In this document: piece by piece, positions 28,908 to 42,500 of the stretch
Layout: each line of letters opens with the position of its first letter
How positions within the stretch are numbered: the stretch's first letter is position 1
Assembly (NCBI RefSeq): GCF_947623445.1
Contig: NC_135243.1
Coordinates: forward strand, 17,988,479-18,052,478
DNA: 64,000 nucleotides
From: Clavelina lepadiformis
Lineage: Eukaryota > Chordata > Ascidiacea > Aplousobranchia > Clavelinidae
Direction: 5' to 3'
Position numbers and translations under genes: made by a program
Notes under the pieces: generated by a model
Told to the model about the DNA's origin: nothing
Database searches by the model: none
Seen by the model: only the letters and a program-made list of their open reading frames with translations

Positions 28908-29390
28908 CAAGGCTTTGGAGCGGGAGCCGGAGGGGTACATTTTCAACGGAGCTGGAGCCAGAGCTCTACGAGAAATTGAAATGGAGCTGGAGCCAGTTGT
29001 TCGAAAAATAGCTCCGGCTCCGATGTATTTCATAAGATGCTACTACTATTGGCTGAATTCACATAATTTAACAGCAACCCTTAACAAAATTAAGAATTGT
29101 TGGCTTTTTGGCGCCACCTTTTCTAACTAACTGCGTTGCTGGGGACTTGACAGCAGAACTGTCACATTTTCATAGCTGCAATCGATGGTAAATGAAATGT
29201 TTTGTTTGTGATTATTTTGAAACGCTAGATATTTCAAATTGAGCGTTCATCCTTAAACCTCAGTTTTTGACGTAATGGAGCCGGAGCAGTGGTATCAATG
29301 AGCTCCGGAGCTGGAGCTAATGTAGGCCTATGATAAAAGAGAGCTACGTTGCTGGAGCAATTTAACATTTACGCCTGCTCCAAAGCCCTG
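28908..29390. mobile_element. hAT-type MITE rich in GGAGC words
   Basis: A 483-bp element with ends CAAGGCTTTGGAGC and, inverted, CAGGGCTTTGGAGC, flanked by a perfect 8-bp duplication ATTGTAAC (28900-28907 and 29391-29398). It is packed with GGAGCTGGAGC and CCGGAGC words on both strands, which are typical subterminal transposase-binding repeats. The overlapping open frames at 28821-29130 are by-products of this repeat and not genes. Confidence 0.9.
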
Positions 29391-29788
29391 ATTGTAACCC
29401 ACGTAAAAACAAAAGGTAACAGGTGTCTTACAAGCGATGTTTTAGATTTTGTGGAATCGTCTCAGGCAAGGATATAGCCTGCATGTTTAATAATTTTAGG
29501 CTCTTTACCCGGACATTTTTACAGGTAACATTATTCATAAAACTATGTTTTTACCATGTTTGAGCCCTCTTCTACAAGATTGCAAAGCTTGTCTTTTAAA
29601 ACAAAACACTTTCTAGCTTCCTTATCACTCCTTAAAACTAAATGGTTTTAAGTCACGAAGAATTACACACCCAAATTTCGGTTGTGCCTATCATGATAAA
29701 TAGGCATTGCTACATTGGCAAATTACTTCTAGAAGTTCCGTTAGGATGACTTTTAACAGGACCTATCATTTGAATGTAACCTTTCATA

Positions 29789-29794
29789 TTTATT
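29789..29794 (-). terminator. Candidate poly(A) signal of the ELAV gene
   Basis: TTTATT on the plus strand, i.e. AATAAA in the sense of the gene, 155 nt after the ELAV stop. Confidence 0.45.
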
Positions 29795-29948
29795 GTGAAA
29801 GGTATGAACACAATTCGTACTGTAACGCATGATTTCAAAGAATATGAAACAAAACGCTAGCAATAATAAATTTTGAACAAAATGGTTAAAAATGCGGGTT
29901 TGCAGATGTAATACACTGTACTTTTATACTGCTAAAAATAAAATCAAA

Positions 29949-31835
<1,887 letters not shown>

Positions 31836-32201
31836 TTAAAAAAGGATTACTGTTCCTAAAATTCCTAATTGGTTTAATGAAGAAAAAAGAAACTAGTGAA
31901 AATATTTGAAAATAAAAAAATAAAAAAACAAAACTCACGAAAAAAGGAACCTGTGATACCAATAAATGACCTGAGATAAAAAACTGGAATGTGGTTTCGA
32001 TCAAAATTGCTGAAAAGTTACCATGTCTGTCAAGATGTTTTACTAAAATAAAAAAATATTTTTGAAAAGATGTAGGTAAAAAAATTTCACAAACCGAAGG
32101 TTTAAAAGTTACAAGCAGAAAAAGATTTAGATTTATAACCTTGGTCCATAAAAAAGTATCTACAATTGCATCAATTCATATGGCCACTTTATAAAGTAGA
32201 A

Positions 32202-32306
32202 GCCGCTTATATGAGCAAACGATTTATACGACTATTTTGGTATGGTCCCAAATTTTGCCATATAAAATTCTCCATTTATTATGACCAGTCTTTGGATATT
32301 ATGACA
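32202..32306 (+). repeat. Dispersed repeat, copy 1 (inverted partner at 40.1 kb)
   Basis: The core GGTATGGTCCCAAATTTTGC followed by CATATAAAATTCTCC, and the flank TTTGGATATTATGAC, match the reverse complement of 40130-40240. Both copies begin at a CCGCTTA-ATATGA-like edge. No ORF is present. It is probably a fragment of a DNA element. Confidence 0.65.
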
Positions 32307-34131
32307 TCTTTTTAAAGCTTTTTCTTTTTTTTATCAGTTTCTCATGTCATTTATGTAACTTGACAGTGACAATCACGTCAAGTGTATTCTCAATTCATCT
32401 ACTGACATTACTTTAATGTTGCTACAAAATGTTAATGAAATAAATCATGAATTCGATATCTTTTTTGTCATTTTATGCCTAATTGTATCAATCCTGGTTT
32501 GGTTGAAAGGTATTGTAGTAGTTTCAGTTACTGTAGCCATTTAATTTCCACCCAACTTGCAAATCTTGCCATTTTTGATGAATCTATTCCCCACTCAACA
32601 AGCATGTACATATTAAAAACAGTAACTGCTTAAAATTCCCTGCGCAGTTTGCCAACTTTGGAACCTTTAAAATTTGCCTAGTTTGTTTATTACAAATCAG
32701 TAAGCATTTGAAGCAGTGAGCATACATGTTGACATGTTTTGTGTATACAACATCCACATTTTCCACTATATTTTGATGTCGACTATTGATTAAGATTATA
32801 TGGCTTTCAATTAAGTTAAACTGTGATTAAATTCTGTACAATTAGTAAAACTGTAAAATCAATTCACGTCAGTATGGGATGTTTACTGGGTCTAGTGCAG
32901 AAGAGTAAAACGACGTGATACATTTGTTACACTAGGCTAGAACCAAGCTGTCAAAAGCTGGGTGTCATTTGGTTAAAGTTTGCTAAGTGTGCAGGGGATT
33001 AGAATCAACTGCGTGTATAATGGCTATTGCTTAATATTTGTACGCGAGAATTTCTCACCCAAAAACAGCAAGCTTTCTTATCTGGGTTATGTGCACTTGC
33101 AGCACTAGATCCGTTTTATTTTTACCTGTAATCCAACTGAACATACACCATGATAGCTAGATGTTCAACCACGATGCATTTTATTCAAAACACAGTTATT
33201 TGAGTACAATCTCAAACAATCAGGCTGTCGTACATGACCGTAAACTTAGGCCTTAGAAACTCACCATTAAAATGATTGACACGTCCCTACACGCCGTTTT
33301 AAGATACAAAAACTTTTTCCTGAACTGCTAGGTTGTAGCAAACGACCAAAGCCAAATAGCTTTATAAATTTTTTTTGTAAATAATCGTGTATGATTTCCA
33401 GCTTCACTTCTCGTTTTCCGCTCGGCCTAGTTTGCTTAGTTGCTGCAGCCTACTGCTTACTGGTACTTGTGCACTGCAATTCGGTGCAATCTGCAATGCT
33501 ATCAACGTGGATACCATTAGCGCACAGTACACCTTAAGCGCACAATTTTGAAAACTTTGTCAAAGGATTTTTCTAAATAAAACAATGGTCGACAAACTGT
33601 GAGCCTTCAATCAAAACAAAATGAGCCGCATATTGTATCGTGTAATCAAGTAAATGTGGGCTGAGTGATAGTTTCAATGTTTTTTTTCTATTAGTCAGGT
33701 TAATTTGCGCCAACAATCTACTTCTTGATGTTTTTTTCCATATAAAGCAAAGATTACCTACAGGTATAACGACAAACTTTTGAAAACACAACCAGTAACT
33801 TCCCCATTATATAACGTTAACTTTAACGACATATTGAGAGTGCAAGCCTTTTTTATTTATAACGCTAATCGTTCACTTAAGTACCATTTATCTGTACCAA
33901 TTGTGGCTTGGACGATAGTTGAATAATTCACAGTGAGTGTTCCAAGGATATCTAAGTCACACTTCGGTCAGCGAATAGTTATGTACAGCGCTTCATGCTT
34001 TATTTCATCAGTAACGATGAAACGATAATTTACAAGAAAATGTGAAGGCTGAATCTAAATTTCATGTCTCATAATTAAGATGTTAAATTTAACGCAGTCA
34101 GTACTGACTGCTATAGTCAGCTAGTGGGATT

Positions 34132-34653
34132 GATAGATGGGCAATACCGCAGTGCTATAGTACCGAATTATGGTACTGCGGTACTTTTTCAGCAGCGATA
34201 TTGATACCGACGGTACTTTTGAAAAGAGTACAGAATCCCTGTACCACATTACTTTTTTCAAGAAATTTCAGTCGGCCCTGGTACTCGGTACTTTTCACGT
34301 AATAATTTCAAACATTTAACAAGTTAGTTTTCAAAAATATAGCCTATGTTAAATAATCCTTAATATTAATTTTAGAATCTTTTGATCTTTTTTAATCTGG
34401 AAATGTCAAGTAACATTGCAAGCGATTAACTGTATATACGTTTTGACCTGGAGTAACCTTTACCGGGAGCATAATAGCGGCAAACATTGCCATCGCAGCA
34501 GCATCTTTTACACAAAAAGTACCGGTACCGAGTACCGACAAAGTACCGAGCTACTTTTTTAAAGTAGTACCGAATACCGGAAACGTCGGTACATTTTTTG
34601 TTAAGTACGGCCGTTACTGACGGTACTCTCAAAGTACCTTCTGCCCACCTCTG
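34132..34653. mobile_element. hAT-type MITE with many GGTACCG/GTACCGA repeats
   Basis: A 522-bp element with ends GATAGATGGGCA and, inverted, CAGAGGTGGGCA, flanked by a perfect 8-bp duplication GTGGGATT (34124-34131 and 34654-34661). Both subterminal regions contain many copies of GTACCG, CGGTAC or AGTACC words in both orientations. The minus-strand open frame 34426-34680 is contained in it and is not a gene. Confidence 0.85.
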
Positions 34654-34796
34654 GTGGGATTCCAACTTACGCTCACACATACCAATGCAAGTTTTAGTTT
34701 CAACTCCGCAATAGCCTACAACTTAAAATAAGTGATGCGAGTGTATTTTTATTTGTTAACTGTCTGTTTATTACAGGTAACCGTATATTTCTAAAA

Positions 34797-35022
34797 CCTG
34801 TGGAAAGCACGTAATTAGATTAAAAGTTAATTGAAGTTATCCTAAAAGTATCAAAAACTAATTTCTGCTGCTAAAAAGAGAAAAGCACATTGAAATTTTT
34901 AGTTAACTAGTAATATTTACTGCATTAAGCTATAATTAGTATATTTCACATGTGATGTTGGGCCTTCATTTGCAAATGAAGTGAAAATTTGGGCCATCGT
35001 AATAAAAGTTTGCCGACCACTG
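34797..35022. mobile_element. Degenerate hAT-type MITE
   Basis: The right end GTTTGCCGACCACTG is a familiar hAT terminus, and the 8-bp TTCTAAAA occurs immediately outside both ends (34789-34796 and 35023-35030). The left terminus (CCTGTGGAAAGCA) matches the right only loosely with gaps, so the element is old. Confidence 0.6.
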
Positions 35023-36588
35023 TTCTAAAATATGCCAGTGCCCGCCTAATTTGACATGACTCTGGTACCTTTTCCGGACAATGTGAGGAATGTAGCGTCC
35101 CAGTAGGAACCCCTCAGAATAATATTAAGCAGCGCAGTGATTAAGATTTCCGTTATATTCTTAATTTAGTTTATTCATGTAACTATTACCGGGCTACATT
35201 TGTTATAGTGCGCTACCCGTATATTTGTTATTTAGCGCCAGTTATATTGATGTCAAAACGTCATCATAGAATTATGATAAAAATCTTCCACTGCCTATAC
35301 CGTAGCAAACTTTTTACCTGTTAAACAGGAAGCCCTCCTAGACTTTTCGGAGCCCCGCCTGGACAAACACGCTAGCTACGGGACTGCAGCTTTGATATAT
35401 TACCAAGATTAACTTCGATCGTTTGAATTTCAAAATTTAATTTTTTAAATCCATTAACTTGTCGACAATGATGCTTTATTATTTATATAACAGGGTTCAA
35501 CAAAGCGATAGTAAATGTACTCAGGATCTGTGTTGCAGCATGTACGGGTAACGTAATTCACAGCATTCACATTGGTTTGCAAAACTCAAAAGAAAATGCA
35601 AATACTTTTACTATAACTGCAAAGAATTCATTTGAGAAGTGCCGCTTTTGCAGAACATGATTAAAATTTAATCAATTGCACATTAGTAATAAGTGGTGGT
35701 AAAATGTTAGGAGAATCACCCTGTTTAGTAAAACAACTGAAACTCTATGTAAGTCATCCAGTACTGATAACTTAAGTAAAACACAAAAGGTAACGCTTCT
35801 TTCCACGTAAAATCTATGTAAACATGACGTCATAGTGTAGTCACGATGCAGTGCAACAGGGACAAAATGGGAAAAGTAGAACTTAATAAGAACTATGATT
35901 CGTTTTGTAGGTGCATAACGTACTTAATTACAAAACAGGCATAACGATACTTCAGAAGTACTACATTAAACTGCATTTGCAACGACGCATAGGAAAAAGA
36001 AATATACTAAAAACGTAGTGGAACAAGCTCTATTGGTTTGTACGTTTAACATGCTTATGTGCTTACAATTACAAATCTCATGGCAAAAAATGTACCGGTT
36101 GTCACCGTTCAACGCAAAATAGCAATATAAGGAAGGCAGCTCGGTAGTTCAACATGGCACAGGGTTGGTAGAAAATAATCGGTCAAGGTAAGGCGATGGG
36201 GCTTGTGTACTACTGCAAAGAAGTTCGGTGGGGATGGGATTGTTTGTGTTCTGACTGGGATAGAGCTGTACAGAACAGCTTAGTATGAATAGGCAAAATG
36301 TGCAACGAAGAAGAACTGTTATGCAAAAAGGTTTCAAAATGCGCTATAAGCAATATACAATTCACAAACGGAGAAAAGGGGGGGTCAGCAAAAACAAAAA
36401 CCACAACTTTCCAGTTTACAGTTGCATAAAATCATTATTTCATTGTACCAATGTACACCGCGATGTGTTGAAATACGATGCTTACAAGAGACGTTCAGAG
36501 TGAAATAATATATCGAGTTATGATTTCGTAATAATCTGTACACACGAAAATCACAAAGAGAATAAAATAACTTCAAAGGCAATCACAG

Positions 36589-39500
36589 TTATTCCTTTTT
36601 CGCTATATCAGATGGAACAGTCTGCGCCAGGTCTTCCCTTCCAATTTCGATCAAGATCTCTCTTAAGTTGTTGCGAGAGCAAGGCACAGGGCACTGGGTA
36701 CGGATCCAGTGAAAAAGAAGGACCTCAAAGGGCCGCAGCGTCGAATGAGAACGTGCTAGCGAAGCTAACTGCTGGATATCACTGAATCGGAGACCTGGAA
36801 AATAACACTGTGCTGTACTAGTTTGAAATTAGTAAGCTTGAATGAAAACTTTTTATGAACATGTTTCATTGACTGTAGACAATGAACATATATACATATT
36901 AGAGGGCCATGAAAAGTATGAACACTGAGCAGGCCTCTAGTAGCATATGCAAAATTTATTCACCTAGCACTTTATGGAATTTCAAAGAAAACAAAATGTG
37001 CTAATTAGGGAGATCATCCAAATTACCAAGCCTTTCAGCAAATGCTCTCCAGCCTCCGACAGTGACTTCTTCTTTTTCGAGACCAAAAGCTATTCCCAAG
37101 AAGATAACATGCGGCAAATCAAGCCATCTCGAGTTACTGAGATGGGTGCCCAGTAAGACTTCACTGATGGCAACTTCAAACTGTACGATACAATACAAAA
37201 ATATTCACACCAAACTTAAATGATTTTATATGTTGGCAACTGGATTACGATCAAGTTCATCATTATCCATGACCTAGCAAGACATTGCAATGGTGTGCAG
37301 CAACGCATTGGAGGACATAGCTTGATATCAAGCTTCTTCTGACAGTATTACAGACCTTTATGACGCTATATTTGTTTATTTACAAGCATACTGTGATATT
37401 AAACATAATCTGGTGTGAGGGGCAGAAACACTATGTTCGTCAGATTGCTGAGCAACTGCCAGGTATACTGCATTGCTCCTCTGTAAGTAACTTAACAGAG
37501 AATAGTAATTGCCGAATAGAGCTCTACAATTCTTGAGTCATTAAAGATTATATTGTTAAACTAATAAGTTAAGTATATGATAGCATAAACAACATTCTTT
37601 GTATTGTCAGCGAAAAACTATTCACTAAAGGTGCTTTAATCTGTGACAAAAATCTTACATCTGATCCATCAGATTTATTCTCGTAAATCCCTCTTTGTGG
37701 ATCTTCTCCGGGCAAAGGCGGCAAAGTTCCACGCTGAATAGAAGACACCAGTATATCACTGCCATCCGGCCTGAAAAGATTTCATATTTGAAGAGCACAC
37801 CTACTATGTAATGGAATACCATTTGTTAGAGACAAAACTACACCAGAAGATGAGAAACAATACAGGAGTATAATTATTAATTAAGCCATTTGCAGTACCG
37901 TAGCATATCTTCATCATGAAGAGATTGTCTAGATGGCAAGGGTGGGGCTCTGAAGTTGTTACTGGGTTCAGCAACTTGCATGTCAAATCTAGATGGTTCG
38001 GCGGTGGCTGGGAGACTAAATGGCAATGGTTAATCTTCGTAAAAACTAAATTTGAAGCAATTACAGTAAACACTTAGAAGACGAGTTATTAAGAAAATTT
38101 ATCTAAGTTGATGTAATGTTATTTAATAGAGGCAAGAAGAAAGCTTATGCATCAACTACGATTAAACCAAAACATCAGTAATAGGTCAAACTTCACACAA
38201 AAATCATCTTGTTTACTTTGATTTGGGAGGTCGCGGCGGTGGTTGAGATTTGATGTTTATATATGATGGAACTGACAAAGGATGATCATCTCGAGCGGGA
38301 AGTGCTGGAGGCAGATTTTCTGGCTCTTGTGCAATATTCTCATAAGCGACATTTGGGCGTGGTCTCCCAAGGCTTCCAGTACGATTAGAGTCATTATCGG
38401 ATGCATGGACATTAACATAGCAGTGTGGCACATCATTTTCAGTCAATAACGTCGTTATATTCTCTCCAGTTTGATAATCTGAATCGAAACTGATCTGTGT
38501 CGCCAAACCAGGGCCTTTTTTCAAATGATTATCATCAAATCCTGGAGAGGGGAGTTGAGGAGGAGATGAACGAGGTGCTAGCCCATTAGGAGGTGCAAGG
38601 GAAGTGGAGGCTGGTTGAACAAACTCTGGGGCAAAACATCTTGTCTGTTTGCACAGAATAAAAACCAATTAAAGCAGGTTAGTAAAAATTCACAACTAAC
38701 TAATCAATCCAATGTTAAAAATTTAAAATAATTGTAAGCTTCAATATACTAATAAAGTAATAATATATATTTCATTACTCTGAAACGTTAAACGCCTCAA
38801 AAAAGTGAAACCAAAACTGAATAAGAGAAACTTACGGGGGACTGATCAATAAGACTAGGAGGAACACAGACACGTGGATTCGAATCGTGGAAGCAAGGAG
38901 CTCCCTTTCTGGAAGCAGAGGGCTCATCGTTGTGATTGCATCTCCGAGGCGAATTTCTGTCAGTTTCAATGCAGGGTGGGCGAACGTTGTAGTAAGACTG
39001 AACAACTGGTTGTTCAGATTCGTGAGACTTGACGTCTTCATTATCGTGGTCTAATTTTACATAAAGATTTCCAAGACTGTGTCTATTCAGCTTTTTAGCT
39101 TTTTCCATATCTAAAGCTTCTTCTATAAAAATAGGTAAAGATTTGAAAGTTGCTAAATGATGAACAAACTGCTCATCATGACCATCAGATGACAAATAAA
39201 TGTTATACCACGGGGTGTGCCTTTCATGCTTTTCGTTTTTGTTAGCATCGCACGAATACCTTTCGGTGTTTGCTGAACTGGTATTCTCACCAAATTATGG
39301 GAAGGATTCAAATCTGAAATTAGATCAGTGTTGGTAGCTGGTACAAACTCATGATAAAAACTATAAGTTTTAACCTGACATTTTAAAAAACCCAGACTTG
39401 GCATTAATTAGATAACAGTAAGTAAAACTGGTATATATTGATACAAAAAGTCTTCAAAAATTCTCTCCTATGTTAATATTGGTGATGTACTATTTATAAC

Positions 39501-42500
39501 TATTAAAATATTCAGAGCACATTTACCATCGAAACCGGGGAAAATAGTTCCTTTTGGCTTCTTTTCCTCCCCATTTATTATATTATGCTTTTGAAACCTT
39601 TGCAGAAGTTGAGGAGTTCCTTCAACAGTGATGCTCACCTTCATAGAAGTTCCTGTGAAAAGAGAGATGAAAACAGTACAGCATTAAATTTGAGTTGGAT
39701 GATTAAATACAATGAAATCAGCAAATTTATGCCTGAAAACGATTAAAAAATGAAACGCCACAAATGTTTCAATGGTCAATGTGACTTCACACAACATAAA
39801 TTACTTACCCACAACAATTAATAATAGCAATGTGCAAAACGAACTGTCAGTGTGAATAAAGATTCCAAAAAATGTAACTGTTTTCTAGCAGAATTTTGAT
39901 CAGCCACAATAACTGAAGCTGCTACAGTATTGCATAATCACACCAGGATTGATGCAGTTAACCACCAAATGACAAGTTAATGTCAGTAAATCAGTTTTAT
40001 AAAATAAATAATTGGTTGATTTAAAACAAACAAAAACAATTGGATTATGACAGCAACTATTATGTTGTACAAGTGTGAATACATTTAACGCAATTGTCAC
40101 TGCTACGCTGCATAACTGACAAGAAAAAATTGGTCATAATATCCAAATAGTGGTCGTAGTTAACGGAGAATTTTATATGGCAAAATATGGGACCGTACCA
40201 ATATGATCAAATAAAGCAAATGGTCATATTAAGCGGGTTGTACTGTACCAACATTAAACAAAAAGCATTTAATTTATTTTTAACAAAAACCAATGAATTT
40301 ATTCACATTTTACACCAACACCACTTGCTCAATTAATTGCTCTTGAATTTCTTACCAAAGTCATTTGAAACAAGAAAGGTAATATCCGATCGTGTTGCGC
40401 TATCTGTAGTAGAAGCTTGTTCAAAGATTTGACTAAGGTTTCGACATCTCCATGAGCGCAGTACTAAACCTAAAAACAATGTCACAAGTAGAATCTCTCC
40501 ATTTGTCAGTGGTTTATACAGTACTATGCACAATGTTACACAACAAAACAGCACAGGAAAGTAACAGTAATAGCAAAAATCTAGCTGGAAGAAAATCAGA
40601 AAACCTGTGTAATATAAATGGAAACAATGTCTTAGTTGTTTTGAAAAATATACCACTTTTCAAGCAGTCAAAAATGGTGGTTATATATAGCACAAGCAGT
40701 GTAAATTATTTTCACGTTTTTGACTGTCACGATTATTACCACATTTCTGATTGTCATTTATTTCGTTTCTTAAAAACCCTAACGTCTTAACTGGACCAAA
40801 AAACTGGTTTGCAAGGAAGCTAAAAATACATATACTTAACGTTTTTCCCCTGATTACAAGTTACAACTATTGTTGTGGCTAAACAATAAATATCCAGCAG
40901 CGTTTAGAAATAGATCTGAGATAACTTTCAGGTCTGAGTCATCGATATTATGGGGATTTTGTTTAGTTCATTTCCACATTATTGCTCTTAGCTTATGTGG
41001 TATGTCTGCTTAATTTGAATTTAATTTTGTAGTATGTCTGTTATTGGAATTATAAAAGTTTTGTGATTCTATCACTGCTCCTTCTATCAAATGTACAATT
41101 GTACATGTGCTTTATTGTGAGTGTACGTCACTAAATATATCACAACTGGTAATTAATAGAAAACACATATTATAAACTAGTTTTTATTTTAATGTGAAAA
41201 TGATCAAATAGCCCTAAGTGGTCAAGAAAAGTATATATCTTACCAACACTAGCATCATCTTAAGGTTATATATATATATATATATATATATCATCATATA
41301 TTTGTTGCACTAGTCCACTATTAACTTACAGCTTCTATTTTCTCTGGTTTTATCCTCCAAGCTGTGGCATTCTGATATATTTTCAGTGGTGAGATGCAAA
41401 TAGCAGATTTTTTTGGCAAGTTTAGGATCACTTTCAATCACCTTCCATCTGTCGACTAAAAGCCACCGCACCATGCAATCATTGTAATTAGTGTTTAGCA
41501 ATGCGGTAATTGGATTTAAACATTGTTAAATGTAATACAATTAGCTGCATTGGTGGATTGTATGATAACCAGCAGACTAAGGTAACACTATTACATGATT
41601 ACAATAGTAAATGCAGTAGTGCACACCATAATTTCACTTAAATGCGCTTTTGTGGTTAAGTGCTAAGAAAATAAAACCAAATCCAATTCTGTACATACCA
41701 TATCCCATCACGTGTGAAATATATTGATACCAAGTGCCAAGGACATTGTGGTTAACACCAGTAGCAGTCATGACAGCATCTTCAATGATTATATGCTTGT
41801 CTTTCGTAATAATGCAAAGGTATCTGGAAAACAAAAATCTTTTGTGAGGTCGAAGTCTCAGATATATACTGGAGGTATTCTGTTATGAATACAAACAATC
41901 TGCACACATTCGCTGTGACACATTACCTACCGGTATTTCAATTAATCAACAAATGTAGGAAACAAGACGTGAAAACGTTACAATTAAATATTATTTAGTT
42001 AGAATTTGTGCATAGTTCAGCATAACCACATGTTTGGGTGGAGACTTGAGACATTGCATATATAAATATACAGTAGATGGGCATACACATTTCCTTATAA
42101 TTAAAATCTTCAAAATCTTCTGTATTCTGTTTACTAGATACAGCATATAAAGAGAGCACAGTGTATAAGGAAGGTATGTTGTGTACATGACGATAATCAT
42201 CTATATACGTAAATGAAATTGTAAACAATATATCATAGATGATTTACTACATTATAATAAAACTTTTGTTGCAATGACAAACTCTGGGAACGACTTAAAA
42301 TCATGATATGCTGTGGTTGCTGTTACTATTTATAATTATACAAGACTAAAATGTGAAATTTCGCAATATTTACAAAACTAATGTATTCATACTAAACCAA
42401 AACAAACATGGATTTTAAAATATGTAACATGTACTCTTTATTACCGGTACATAAATAGCACATCAGATTTTCGAGATATTTGCATTTTAAATTTTTAGTT

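Noticed and set aside
28821-29130. 101-codon plus and 70-codon minus open frames rich in Glu/Ala and Leu
   Set aside because: They fall inside the GGAGC-rich hAT-type MITE (28908-29390); the repeated words alone create the long frames.
39153-39404. Alternative adaptor exon starting after CTAATTTCAG at about 39317
   Set aside because: That acceptor gives a frame that hits a stop near 39165 and cannot reach the long downstream coding frame. The acceptor CCAGTTCAG, giving exon start 39272, keeps the frame open for 437 nt and fits the upstream phase.
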